The notes under the pieces: generated by a model
Databases searched by the model: none
Told to the model about the DNA's origin: nothing
Seen by the model: the letters and a program-made list of their open reading frames with translations, nothing else
In this document: piece by piece, positions 34,554 through 42,994 of the stretch
How the letters are laid out: every line of letters begins with the position of its first letter
How positions within the stretch are numbered: position 1 is the first letter of the stretch
Assembly (NCBI GenBank): GCA_937967375.1
Contig: CALCJF010000002.1
Span: forward strand, 1 to 45,859
Source of the DNA: an uncultured Leucobacter sp.
GTDB taxonomy: Bacteria; Actinomycetota; Actinomycetes; Actinomycetales; Microbacteriaceae
DNA length: 45,859 nt
Reading direction: 5' to 3'
Program-made: the position numbers and the translations under genes

Positions 34554-36401
34554 TTACTCGACCGTCACTGACTTTGCGAGGTTGCGCGGCTGATCAACGT
34601 CGAGCCCCTTCGCGGTCGAGAGCTCGAGCGCGAACCACTGCAGCGGCACGACCTGCACGATCGGCTCGAAGATCGCGTCGACGAGCGGCAGGCGAATCAC
34701 GTCGTCGGCGTAGGGCAGCACCGAGGTATCGCCCTTCTCTACGATCGCGATCACGCGCGCACCGCGGGCACGAATCTCTTGAATGTTCGAGACGACCTTC
34801 GAGTGCATCACCGGCGACTGGCGCGGGCTCGGCACGAGCACGAACACGGGCTGGCCGTGGTCGATCAGTGCGATCGGGCCGTGCTTCAACTCGCCGGCCG
34901 CGAATCCCTCGGCATGAATGTAAGCGATCTCTTTGAGCTTGAGCGCACCCTCGAGCGCCGTCGGAAACCCGACGTGGCGGCCGAGAAACAGCACCGAGCG
35001 AGTGTCGGCCATCCAGTGCGCGAGCTGTGCGATCTGATCGTGCGTGTCGACGGCCTCTCTGACCGCCTCGGGCAGCGTTTCAAGGGCGCGGATCGCGGCA
35101 GCCTCGTCGGCGGCCGAAAGCGTGCCGCGCACGCGACCGAGCTGCAGGCCGATCAGGTAGAGAGCCGTGATCTGCGCGGTGAACGCCTTGGTCGATGCGA
35201 CGGCGACCTCGGGGCCGGCGTGCGTGTAGACCGCGGCATCGCTCTCGCGCGGAATCGTTGCGCTCTGGGTGTTGCACACCGACACGGTCGTGACGCCGCG
35301 CTCGTTCGCGTACTTCACGGCCATCATTGTGTCCATGGTCTCGCCCGACTGGCTCACCGAGATGACCATGGTGCGGTCGCTGAGCACCGGATCGCGGTAG
35401 CGAAACTCGTGGCTCAGCTGCACCTCGACAGGAACGCGTGCCCACTGCTCGATCGCGTAGGCGCCGATCTGGCCGGCATACGAGGCGGTTCCGCAGGCGA
35501 TGATGATGATGCGATCAATGTTCTGCAACGTCTCGTCGCCGAGCGCGCTCAGCTCGGGAATCTCGATATGCCCGTCGACGACGCGGCCGCGCACAGTGTT
35601 TGCCACCGCGTCGGGCTGCTCGTTGATCTCTTTCGCCATGAATGACGACCAGCCGCCCTTTTCGGCGGCCTCGGTGTCCCAGGCAACCTCGTACTCTTCG
35701 AACTCGACTGCGTTGCCGTCGAAGTCGGTGATGCGTACGGTATCGGGGGTGATGATCGCGATGTTGTCTTCGTCGACCGCGACCGCGCGGCGCGTGTAGC
35801 CGACGAACGCAGCGACGTCGCTGCCGAGAAAGTTCTCTCCCTCGCCAAGGCCTACCACGAGTGGCGAGCTGTGGCGTGCGGCAACGACGGTGTCGGGGTT
35901 GTCGCGGTGCATCGCGAGCAGCGTGAAGGTGCCGTGCAGACGCTTCACGACCCCTCGGAATGCCTTTTCGAGGTCACCGACTCGCGACACCTCGAGGCCG
36001 AGCAGCGCGGCCACCACCTCGGTGTCGGTCTCGCTCAGCAGCTCGACGCCGGCGGCATCGAGCTCGGCGCGCAACTCTGCGAAGTTCTCGACAATGCCGT
36101 TGTGAATGAGGGCGAGTTTGCCGTCGTCACCCAGGTGCGGGTGCGCGTTCACGTCGGTCGGGCCGCCGTGGGTAGCCCAGCGGGTGTGACCGATGCCGGT
36201 GCCGCCGGCAGAGACCGGGTTCGCCTCGAGCAGTTCGATGAGGCGAGCGAGCTTGCCCGAGCGCTTGCGCACGGCGATCTCGTCGGCGTCGAGCACTGCA
36301 ATGCCAGCCGAGTCATAGCCTCGGTATTCAAGACGCTTCAGGCCACTGGTGAGCACGGCGGTGGTGTCACCCTGACCGACGTATCCTACGATTCCACACA
36401 T
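34554..36401 (-). CDS. glmS: Glutamine-fructose-6-phosphate aminotransferase (isomerising)
   Basis: A 615-residue enzyme that makes glucosamine-6-phosphate for the cell wall. The N-terminal glutaminase has Cys2 (MCGIVGYVG), HTRWATHG and HNGIVENF. Two SIS isomerase domains follow (SHEFRYRDP, SQSGETMDT, GRHVGFPTALEGALKLKEI). The end DQPRNLAKSVTVE is the classic GlmS C-terminus. The ATG at 36401 has no ribosome site; TAAACT lies seven bases before it, which suggests a leaderless message. It is the first gene of a six-gene operon. No glmS ribozyme was seen, as expected outside Firmicutes. Confidence 0.97.
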   Translation of the reverse strand: MCGIVGYVGQGDTTAVLTSGLKRLEYRGYDSAGIAVLDADEIAVRKRSGKLARLIELLEANPVSAGGTGIGHTRWATHGGPTDVNAHPHLGDDGKLALIHNGIVENFAELRAELDAAGVELLSETDTEVVAALLGLEVSRVGDLEKAFRGVVKRLHGTFTLLAMHRDNPDTVVAARHSSPLVVGLGEGENFLGSDVAAFVGYTRRAVAVDEDNIAIITPDTVRITDFDGNAVEFEEYEVAWDTEAAEKGGWSSFMAKEINEQPDAVANTVRGRVVDGHIEIPELSALGDETLQNIDRIIIIACGTASYAGQIGAYAIEQWARVPVEVQLSHEFRYRDPVLSDRTMVISVSQSGETMDTMMAVKYANERGVTTVSVCNTQSATIPRESDAAVYTHAGPEVAVASTKAFTAQITALYLIGLQLGRVRGTLSAADEAAAIRALETLPEAVREAVDTHDQIAQLAHWMADTRSVLFLGRHVGFPTALEGALKLKEIAYIHAEGFAAGELKHGPIALIDHGQPVFVLVPSPRQSPVMHSKVVSNIQEIRARGARVIAIVEKGDTSVLPYADDVIRLPLVDAIFEPIVQVVPLQWFALELSTAKGLDVDQPRNLAKSVTVE

Positions 36402-36408
36402 GAGGGTT

Positions 36409-36414
36409 AGTTTA
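36409..36414 (-). promoter_or_regulatory. -10 element of the glmS operon (leaderless candidate)
   Basis: TAAACT on the minus strand ends seven bases upstream of the glmS ATG, and no ribosome site lies between them. No good -35 is visible. Confidence 0.45.
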
Positions 36415-36467
36415 CTGGTCTCGCTAGGCTGATTTGCTGAGCGCGAACAGCATGTGTGGCACCATGA

Positions 36468-37442
36468 ATGGTGATGACTGAGTACAGCACAGAGACGCAG
36501 GCGCTCACTCGACCCGACCTGACCTCACCGTTTATCGAGATCGCGCGCGACGAGTGGGCGCGCCTCGCGGGCGAGACACCCATGCCGCTCACCGAGGCAG
36601 AGCTCGACGCTTACCGTGGCCTCGGCGAACCGCTCGACCTCGCCGAGGTCGGAGACGTCTACCGCCCGCTTAGCAGGCTCATCAACCAGTACGCGATCGC
36701 CGAGCGCGAGGCACACCGGCGCACCCGCAGTTTTCTGCGTCGCCAGGGCGACCAGCCGTCCCCGTTCGTCATCGGCATCGCGGGCTCGGTGGCGGTCGGC
36801 AAGTCGACGGTGGCGCGCATTCTGCGTGACATGCTCGCCCGCTGGCCCGAGACCCCGAACGTGCAGCTCATCACGACCGACGGCTTTCTCTACCCGAACG
36901 CTGTGCTCGAGGAGCGCCGCATTGCGCACCGCAAAGGGTTTCCCGAGTCGTATGACCGAAGGGCACTACTTCGCTTCGTCACGCAGGTGAAGTCGGGCGC
37001 GCCAGAGACGAAGGTGCCCCACTACAGTCACCTGATCTACGACATCGTGCCCGACGAATTCACGGTCGTGAAGCGGCCCGACATCCTCATTGTCGAGGGG
37101 CTCAACGTGTTGCAACCGGCGTCGATGCAACACCCGCTCGCGGTGAGCGATCTCTTCGACTTCTCTATCTATGTCGACGCACGCACCGCCGACATCGAGC
37201 GTTGGTTCACCAGCCGCTTTCTGCGGCTCAAGGATCAGGCCTTCAGCGACCCCAGCTCGTACTTCAGGCGCTTCGCCACGCTCGACGAAGAAGCCGCCCG
37301 GGGCCTCGCCCACGAGTATTGGAAGGGCATCAACGAACCGAATCTCGTCGAGAACATTCGTCCCACCCGCGCTCGCGCATCACTCGTGCTGCGCAAAGAG
37401 GCTGACCACCGCGTGCAGAAGGTGCTGCTGCGCAAGATCTAG
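36468..37442 (+). CDS. coaA: Pantothenate kinase type I
   Basis: A 324-residue kinase that phosphorylates pantothenate in the first step of CoA synthesis. The P-loop is GIAGSVAVGKST; ITTDGFLYPN, RKGFPESYD and VEGLNVLQ are signature blocks, and RADHRV-type residues (KEADHRVQKVLLRKI) close the protein. The ATG at 36468 is followed by another ATG two codons on; either could be used. It is divergent from glmS, with TAGGCT (36425-36430) as a possible -10. A complex inverted repeat lies after its stop codon. Confidence 0.96.
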   Translation: MVMTEYSTETQALTRPDLTSPFIEIARDEWARLAGETPMPLTEAELDAYRGLGEPLDLAEVGDVYRPLSRLINQYAIAEREAHRRTRSFLRRQGDQPSPFVIGIAGSVAVGKSTVARILRDMLARWPETPNVQLITTDGFLYPNAVLEERRIAHRKGFPESYDRRALLRFVTQVKSGAPETKVPHYSHLIYDIVPDEFTVVKRPDILIVEGLNVLQPASMQHPLAVSDLFDFSIYVDARTADIERWFTSRFLRLKDQAFSDPSSYFRRFATLDEEAARGLAHEYWKGINEPNLVENIRPTRARASLVLRKEADHRVQKVLLRKI

Positions 37443-37493
37443 CGTGAAGGCCGGAGCTCCCTTCCCGCCAGCCCCTCCCCTTGCCCCCTTCGT

Positions 37494-37572
37494 CGAACGT
37501 CACAGAAACGTGCGAACGTCACCCTTGCGAACGGTATTTTTTGGGTCCGTTCGCACACTTCTATGACGTTCG
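37494..37572. repeat. Nested inverted repeats between coaA and the paaG-like gene
   Basis: Outer arms CGAACGTCA (37494-37502) and TGACGTTCG (37564-37572), symmetric 7-base internal loops, then inner arms GTGCGAACG (37510-37518) and CGTTCGCAC (37548-37556). A third copy, TGCGAACGG (37526-37534), can pair alternatively with CCGTTCGCA (37547-37555). It lies between convergent genes, so a terminator is the plainest role. The elaborate symmetry could also mark a small mobile or REP-like repeat. Confidence 0.6.
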
Positions 37573-37619
37573 GCGACTGAGAGAGTCCGCACGTATGCTT
37601 CAGCAGAGTGGGATCGCGG

Positions 37620-38393
37620 CTACGCCTTGCCGGTGAAGCTCGGCCGCCGCTTCTCTTGGAACGCCGCAAACCCCTCGCGGTAATCGGGGGTGTCGCAGAG
37701 CGCTGCCTGCGCACGGTTCTCGTCGCTCATCGATGCCCAGAGACCGACCCGGCGATCGCGCAGCTCCGCGACAAGTCGTTTCGACGCGAGAAACGCCTGC
37801 GTGGCGCCCTGAGCCGCCCTTGCAGCCGCTGCGCGAGCAGCGGGCAGCACTTCGTCATCGGCAAGCACCTGCGAGAACAGCCCACCGGCAACGGCTTCAC
37901 TGCCAGACATCAGCCGCCCCGTATAGATCAGGTCGAGCGTGCGGTGCGCGCCGAGGCGCTCGAAGAAGAGCGCATGCCCACCCGAGTCGAGCGTCGCCCC
38001 GAGATTCGCGAACGGGCTGCCGATCTTTGCCGATTCGGCGACATAGACCACGTCGCTCGCGATGAGCAGCCCGAGGCCGACGCCAAGGCACGCTCCGTGC
38101 GCGACAGCGAAGGTGGGTGCCGGAAACTCGCTCATCTGCTTCATGAGCGGCTCGATGAGCCCCTCGAGGTACCCGATCACATCGTCTTCGCGAGGATCAA
38201 CGCCCGAGATGTCGCGGCCCGCGCAGAAGGCGCGCCCCTCGCCGCGCAGCAACAGCGCCCGCACGCCTGCATCGGCCGCCTCGGTGTAGGCCGCCGAGAG
38301 CTCGGCGATGCCCGCGGGCCCGAGCGAGTTCAGCTTCTCTGGGGCGTCGAGCACGATCTCGGCGACGTCGTCTTCGATGGTGAGTCTGATCAT
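37620..38393 (-). CDS. Enoyl-CoA hydratase/isomerase, PaaG-like
   Basis: A 257-residue crotonase-fold enzyme. FCAGRDIS and GACLGVGLGLLIASDVV form the oxyanion site. FANLGATLDSGG holds an acidic residue where PaaG has its catalytic Asp, which favours 1,2-epoxyphenylacetyl-CoA isomerase over hydratase. In the pathway PaaG converts the ring epoxide to the oxepin. The ATG at 38393 has AAAGGAT upstream. It is 53 bases after paaE on the same strand and probably belongs to the paa operon. A PaaF or other crotonase role is possible. Confidence 0.8.
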   Translation of the reverse strand: MIRLTIEDDVAEIVLDAPEKLNSLGPAGIAELSAAYTEAADAGVRALLLRGEGRAFCAGRDISGVDPREDDVIGYLEGLIEPLMKQMSEFPAPTFAVAHGACLGVGLGLLIASDVVYVAESAKIGSPFANLGATLDSGGHALFFERLGAHRTLDLIYTGRLMSGSEAVAGGLFSQVLADDEVLPAARAAAARAAQGATQAFLASKRLVAELRDRRVGLWASMSDENRAQAALCDTPDYREGFAAFQEKRRPSFTGKA

Positions 38394-38425
38394 CTGCGAT
38401 CCTTTGCGTTCGAAATTATGGCTAA

Positions 38426-38446
38426 GCGCCTGCCCGCCACAGGCGC
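38426..38446 (-). terminator. Small hairpin after paaE
   Basis: GCGCCTG (38426-38432) and CAGGCGC (38440-38446) form a 7-bp stem right after the paaE stop codon on the minus strand. No T-run follows, so it may act as an attenuator or protect the 3' end. Confidence 0.35.
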
Positions 38447-39556
38447 CTATGCGTCGTAGTCGACGACGATCTTGTCCGAGGTGGGGCGCGACTGGCAGGT
38501 GAGCACATAGCCGCGCTCGATCTCGTCGGGCTCGAGCGCATAGTTCTCGTGCATCGTGACGCTGCCCTCGACGACGCGGGCGCGGCAGGTGCCGCAGACT
38601 CCGCCGGCGCAGGCGAAGGGCACGTCGGGTCGCACCCGCAGCGCCGCGTTCAGCACGGTCTCGTTTGCGCTCACCGGGCTCTCGACCGACGACGACATGC
38701 TGTCGAGGTTGAAGTCGATCGTGAACGTCTTCTCGCCGGCTTGAATGGAGATGTCACGGGCGCGCGGGGCCTGCTCCCCCGGCTCACCGGTCGTGAACAG
38801 CTCGAAGCGAATGTGCTGCTCGTCGACCCCGAACTCGGCGAGCAGGTCGCGCGTCAGCTGCACGAGCTCGAAGGGTCCGCAGAGCACCCACTCGTCGACG
38901 CGAGCCGTCGGAATGATTGACGTCAACAGCACGCGAAGCTTCTCTTCATCGAGGCGGCCCGACATGATCGGTGCCGAGCGCTGCTCGCGCGACAGCACGT
39001 GGTGCAGCGCAAGACGATCGGGGTAGCGGTCCTTGAGTTCGGCGAGCTCCTCGACGAACATCACGTCGAGCGATGACTTGTTCGTGTAGAGCAGGTCGAA
39101 CCGCGCGGTCTTGCTCTGCTCGAGCACGCGGTGCGCCATGGTGATGACCGGCGTGATGCCAGAGCCGGCCGCGATGCCGACAACCTGCTTGCCCTCGAGC
39201 TCGTCGAGCTTCGAGGTGAAGGTGCCCTGCGGGGTCATGACGTCGATCGTCTGCCCGGCCTGCAGCGTGTCGTTGGCCCAGTTCGAGAACATGCCGCCGA
39301 GATCGCGCTTGATCGCGACCGAGATGCGACCACCCCCGGGCGGGCGGCAGATCGAGTACGAGCGGCGCACCTCTTCGCCATCGATCGTAGCGCGCAGTGC
39401 GAGGTACTGCCCCGCCGAGTAATCGTATTGATCGGCGAGCTCTTCGGGAACCTCGAAGGTAACCTCGACGCTCGATTCGGTGAGCGGGCGCACTTCGGCG
39501 ACTCGCAGCTCGTTGAACGTCGCGCGCTTCTTCGCACCGAGGTTGAGGGCGGCCAT
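38447..39556 (-). CDS. paaE: Phenylacetyl-CoA epoxidase reductase subunit PaaE
   Basis: A 369-residue flavoprotein that passes electrons from NADPH to the PaaAC oxygenase. The N-terminal FAD domain has RRSYSICRPP. The NAD(P) domain has GIAAGSGITPV and WVLCGPFELV. The C-terminal plant-type 2Fe-2S domain has CAGGVCGTC plus a fourth Cys in LTCQSRP. The order and length match PaaE/PaaK reductases. The ATG at 39556 follows paaD by 71 bases. It is the fifth gene of paaABCDE. Confidence 0.95.
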   Translation of the reverse strand: MAALNLGAKKRATFNELRVAEVRPLTESSVEVTFEVPEELADQYDYSAGQYLALRATIDGEEVRRSYSICRPPGGGRISVAIKRDLGGMFSNWANDTLQAGQTIDVMTPQGTFTSKLDELEGKQVVGIAAGSGITPVITMAHRVLEQSKTARFDLLYTNKSSLDVMFVEELAELKDRYPDRLALHHVLSREQRSAPIMSGRLDEEKLRVLLTSIIPTARVDEWVLCGPFELVQLTRDLLAEFGVDEQHIRFELFTTGEPGEQAPRARDISIQAGEKTFTIDFNLDSMSSSVESPVSANETVLNAALRVRPDVPFACAGGVCGTCRARVVEGSVTMHENYALEPDEIERGYVLTCQSRPTSDKIVVDYDA

Positions 39557-39627
39557 GTCGTCTGCCTTTCAGCTTGCTCTTGCTTGTGTGACGAGGATCA
39601 TCGTGCGGGCACTGATCCTTTTCGAAA

Positions 39628-40161
39628 CTAGTGAATCTTGAAGTAGTCGAAGGGCTCGAGGCACTTCTGGCACTGGTAGAGCGCCTTACACGAGGTAGAC
39701 CCGAACTTCGCGACCTCGCGAGTGTGCAACGAGTGGCACCTCGGGCACTTCACCCCGAGCGTCACCGGGATCGGCCCGCGGATCGCGTCGGAACGCGCCT
39801 GCGGGGGCGCGATGCCGTAGTCTTCGAGCTTGCGCTTGCCCGCATCGGTCATCCAGTCGGTGGTCCACGCGGGTGAGAGCGTGTAGCTTACCTCGACCTC
39901 GTCGTAGCCGGCCTCGCGCAGCGTCGCCGCCACGTCGTCACGCATCTGGTCGATCGCCGGGCACCCCGAGTAGGTCGGCGTGAGCACGACGTGCGCTTTT
40001 TTGCCCTCGGCGTGCGCCTCGCGCAACACCCCGAGATCTTCGATCGTCAGCGCGGGCACCTCGGGGTCGAGAATCGTGGCCGCGAGGTCCCAGACGCGGG
40101 CCGAGGCTTCGTCGGTGGGCCGCAGGCCGGTTGCGTTCGATGTCGTTGACACGACACTCAC
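39628..40161 (-). CDS. paaD: Phenylacetate degradation protein PaaD (iron-sulfur maturation)
   Basis: A 177-residue protein with an N-terminal MIP18/DUF59 domain (DPEVPALTIEDLGVL, PTYSGCPAI). The C-terminal zinc-finger-like tail has Cys in KCPRCHS, TSCKALYQCQKC and LEPFDYF. PaaD helps assemble the cluster of the PaaE reductase or the oxygenase. The frame opens further upstream, but the GTG at 40161 is chosen because it overlaps the paaC stop in GTGA and has GGAG seven bases before it. Confidence 0.92.
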   Translation of the reverse strand: MSVVSTTSNATGLRPTDEASARVWDLAATILDPEVPALTIEDLGVLREAHAEGKKAHVVLTPTYSGCPAIDQMRDDVAATLREAGYDEVEVSYTLSPAWTTDWMTDAGKRKLEDYGIAPPQARSDAIRGPIPVTLGVKCPRCHSLHTREVAKFGSTSCKALYQCQKCLEPFDYFKIH

Positions 40162-40997
40162 CACTCTGCTCCGGGGTGGCGGCGCGGCAGCCACTGCAGC
40201 TCGGCGAGAATGTAGCCGAGCTGGGTCGAGTGGCGGCCCTGGCGGCCGCCGGCCATCGCGGGCTTGGCGGTGGGCGTCTCGAGCTCGGCCTCTGCGAATA
40301 CGACCGCGAGGGTGTCATCGAAGCCCGCACGCAGCGTCGAGGGCCTGGGCGCGATGCCCTCCAGGCGGTCGAACAGCTCGTCGTCGCTGAACAGCTCTTC
40401 GACGTATGGCCACATCTCGTTCAGCGAGACGATGATCCGGCGGCGAGACTCTTCGGTGCCGCCCGCGAGGCGCAGCACCCACTGCACCGCGTGATCCTGG
40501 TGGTAGCGCACCTCTCGCTCGGCCTTCGCCGCGATCGCCGCGAGCGACTCGTCACCGCTCGTCAAGAGCGCGGTGTAGAGCTGCGTCTGGTAGATCGAGA
40601 AGAAGAGCTGGCGTGCGATCATGTCGCCGAAGTCGGTGCCCGGCTGCTCTACGAGCCAGCAGTTCAGAAACTCGGGTTCGTCGCGCCAGTAGGCGAGATC
40701 GTCTTCGGAGCGACCCGAGGCGGTGCCTGCGAAGTGCAGCAGCGCCCGCGCGTGGCCGAGCAGATCGAGCGCGAGGTTGCCGAGCGCCAAGTCTTCTTCG
40801 AGCTCTGGTGAGCGCGACACCCACCACGCGAGCTGCTGCGAGAGAATCAGCGAGTCGTCACCGAGCCGCATCGCATACTCGGCGACGTCTGCCGTGGCTA
40901 CCCTGCCGGAGCCGGGCAGCTCGACGTCGAGCACGGTCTCGTCGAGCGAGACGTCACCGTGAATGTCTTCGTGAGCCAGGTCGTGGTCGGTGCTCAC
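40158..40997 (-). CDS. paaC: Phenylacetyl-CoA epoxidase structural subunit PaaC
   Basis: A 279-residue ferritin-like protein that pairs with PaaA in the multicomponent epoxidase. Its motifs include LGDDSLILSQQLAWWVSRSPELEEDLALGNLALDLLGHAR-type helices and the later KAEREVRYHQDHAVQWV block. PaaC keeps the diiron fold but is structural. The GTG at 40997 overlaps the paaB stop (GTGA), and its own stop overlaps the paaD start. It lies in the conserved order A-B-C-D-E. Confidence 0.94.
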   Translation of the reverse strand: MSTDHDLAHEDIHGDVSLDETVLDVELPGSGRVATADVAEYAMRLGDDSLILSQQLAWWVSRSPELEEDLALGNLALDLLGHARALLHFAGTASGRSEDDLAYWRDEPEFLNCWLVEQPGTDFGDMIARQLFFSIYQTQLYTALLTSGDESLAAIAAKAEREVRYHQDHAVQWVLRLAGGTEESRRRIIVSLNEMWPYVEELFSDDELFDRLEGIAPRPSTLRAGFDDTLAVVFAEAELETPTAKPAMAGGRQGRHSTQLGYILAELQWLPRRHPGAEW

Positions 40998-41299
40998 AGG
41001 TGCTTCACCCCTTCGGCCTGGGTGTAGTAGATCGCGTGACGGTAGTTCTTGCCCGAGGGCGACTCGAAGAACTCGCCCTTGCGGTCGGGGTCACTCGTGG
41101 TGAATGCGGTAGCCGGGGCCACCCAGATCGAGATGCCCTCGTTGCGGCGCGTGTAGAGGTCTCGCGCGTTGCGCACGGCCATCTCGGCGTCTGGCGCGTG
41201 CAGCGAACCGACGTGCACGTGGCTCAGGCCACGGTTCGCGCGGATGAAGACCTCCCACAGAGGCCAGGCTTCGGTACCCATTTCGCCGGGTGTCGACAT
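40994..41299 (-). CDS. paaB: Phenylacetyl-CoA epoxidase subunit PaaB
   Basis: A 101-residue small subunit (EAWPLWEVFIRANRGLSHVHVG, LHAPDAEMAVRNARDLYTRR), which bridges PaaAC dimers in the complex. The start is the ATG at 41299 with AAAGGAG seven bases upstream; the longer open frame to 41668 overlaps paaA and is spurious. It follows paaA by 62 bases. Confidence 0.94.
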   Translation of the reverse strand: MSTPGEMGTEAWPLWEVFIRANRGLSHVHVGSLHAPDAEMAVRNARDLYTRRNEGISIWVAPATAFTTSDPDRKGEFFESPSGKNYRHAIYYTQAEGVKHL

Positions 41300-41361
41300 C
41301 TTCGTCTCCTTTGAGAGTGTGTGAGATTCGTGAGTTTGTATTGACGCGGGGCATCGCGGGG

Positions 41362-42327
41362 TTACGCCGCGATGCGATCCTTTGCGCTCTGCTTCGCTGC
41401 GTAGGCCGCTGCGGCCTCGCGCACCCAAGCACCGTTCTCGTGCGCCTCGCGGCGACGCTTCAGCCGTTCGGTGTTCGCCGGGCCACGACCGTCGAGAACC
41501 GCGTCGAACTCGCTCCAGTCGATCTCGCTCATGAGCCACTGGCCGGTCTCTTCGTCGAAGCGCAGGTTCTTGTCTGGGCACTCCAGCCCGAGCGCCTCGA
41601 ACTGAGGCACGCACATGCCGACGAAGCGCTGACGCAGGTCGTCGTTCGAGAAGCGCTTGATCTTCCAAGCCATCGAACGCGCAGAGTTGGGCGACGCGTC
41701 ATCGGTGGGGCCGAACATCATGAGCGACGGCCAGTACCAGCGGTTCACCGCGTCTTGCGCCATCTGCTTCTGCTCAGGAGTGCCGTTCGAGAGCTCGAGC
41801 AGAATCTCGAAACCCTGGCGCTGGTGAAACGATTCTTCTTTACAGATGCGCACCATGGCGCGACCGTAGGGACCGTATGACGCGCGGCACAGCGGCACCT
41901 GGTTGCAGATGGCCGCTCCGTCAACAAGCCAGCCAATCGCACCCATGTCTGCCCAGGTGGGTGTGTGGTAATTGAAGATCGACGAGTATCGGGCGCGCCC
42001 CTCGATGAGCTGATCGGTCATCTCTTCGCGCGTGATGCCGAGGGTCTGGGCGGCAGAGTAGAGATACAGGCCGTGACCCGCCTCGTCTTGCACCTTCGCG
42101 ATGAGAATGGCCTTGCGCTTCAGGCTCGGCGCGCGCGTGATCCAGTTGGCCTCGGGCTGCATGCCGATGATCTCTGAGTGCGCGTGCTGCGAGATCTGAC
42201 GAATGAGCGTCTTGCGGTACGCCTCGGGCATCCAATCGCGGGGCTCGATGCGCAGGTCGGCGTCGATCAGCGCATCGAAGTGCGCCTGCTCTTCGCTGTC
42301 TTCTACTGCGATTACCGGTGCTGACAT
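41362..42327 (-). CDS. paaA: Phenylacetyl-CoA epoxidase catalytic subunit PaaA
   Basis: A 321-residue ferritin-like diiron oxygenase that epoxidises the ring of phenylacetyl-CoA. Diiron motifs are in AKVQDEAGHGLYLY (EXXH) and CKEESFHQRQGFE (EXXH). The ATG at 42327 has AAGGAGG nine bases upstream. It is the first gene of the operon and faces paaI-paaK across the PaaR-like operator. Confidence 0.96.
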   Translation of the reverse strand: MSAPVIAVEDSEEQAHFDALIDADLRIEPRDWMPEAYRKTLIRQISQHAHSEIIGMQPEANWITRAPSLKRKAILIAKVQDEAGHGLYLYSAAQTLGITREEMTDQLIEGRARYSSIFNYHTPTWADMGAIGWLVDGAAICNQVPLCRASYGPYGRAMVRICKEESFHQRQGFEILLELSNGTPEQKQMAQDAVNRWYWPSLMMFGPTDDASPNSARSMAWKIKRFSNDDLRQRFVGMCVPQFEALGLECPDKNLRFDEETGQWLMSEIDWSEFDAVLDGRGPANTERLKRRREAHENGAWVREAAAAYAAKQSAKDRIAA

Positions 42328-42394
42328 CTTGAGGCCTCCTTGACTCTCGGTGCAGAAACTGCCCGTTGTAAGAGAAGAATAGTCGAAAATAATT

Positions 42395-42416
42395 ACTTAC
42401 CGACCATTCAGTTAGT
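42395..42416. promoter_or_regulatory. PaaR-type operator between paaA and paaI
   Basis: ACTTACCG (42395-42402) and CAGTTAGT (42409-42416) form an imperfect dyad. It matches 14 of 16 fixed bases of the corynebacterial PaaR consensus as I recall it (ACTNACCG-N2-CG-N2-CGGTNAGT). It spans the likely -35 to -10 region of paaI (TATACT, 42416-42421), and lies just upstream of a possible paaA -10 (TATTCT on the minus strand, 42381-42376). PaaR represses until phenylacetyl-CoA binds. Confidence 0.75.
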
Positions 42417-42499
42417 ATACTCATTCCATCCTCGCTTGCAAGGGCGAGGATCGCATATCCTTCGAAATATCCCTCCTATATATACGCAACGGAGCGTCA

Positions 42500-42973
42500 A
42501 TGAACAGCATCAATCCGCCGAACACCTCGCAGGATCACCCGCTGGCCTACAGCGCCGACCCGAGCTGGGCTGCGACACACATGGCGCCGACCGACAACAC
42601 CAAGCAGTTTCTCGGGATCACGATCGAAGAACTTGAGCGCGGACGCGCGGTGCTCTCGATGCTCGTGCGGCCCGAGATGGCGAACGGATTCGGCATCACT
42701 CACGGCGGAATGGTATTCACGCTCGCTGACACCGCGTTTGCGTATGCCTGCAACGAGAGTGATCAGCCAACGGTCGCTTCAGGCGCAGACATCACTTTCA
42801 CCAAGGCAAGTCATGCGGGCGACACGCTGACTGCGACGGCAGTGAGACGCTGGAACGCCGGCCGCAACGGACTCTACGACATCACCGTCACCGATCAGCA
42901 CGGAGCGCTCGTGGCCGAGTTTCGCGGCCGCTCGTTCACCACAAACCGCACACTGCCCACCGCCTCAAAGTAG
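42500..42973 (+). CDS. paaI: PaaI-type hydroxyphenylacetyl-CoA thioesterase
   Basis: A 157-residue hotdog-fold thioesterase. FGITHGGMVFTLADTAFAYAC is the family active-site block, with the catalytic Asp in LADTAF. PaaI removes dead-end acyl-CoA products and releases trapped CoA during phenylacetate breakdown. The ATG at 42500 has CGGAG upstream. It starts the plus-strand paaI-paaK unit, 21 bases before paaK, under the shared operator. Confidence 0.93.
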   Translation: MNSINPPNTSQDHPLAYSADPSWAATHMAPTDNTKQFLGITIEELERGRAVLSMLVRPEMANGFGITHGGMVFTLADTAFAYACNESDQPTVASGADITFTKASHAGDTLTATAVRRWNAGRNGLYDITVTDQHGALVAEFRGRSFTTNRTLPTASK

Positions 42974-42994
42974 AGCACTAGGAGTACTTTCACC

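Noticed and set aside
40994..41668. 224-codon version of paaB
   Set aside because: The N-terminal half overlaps paaA and is unlike PaaB; the ATG at 41299 has a strong ribosome site and gives the family length.
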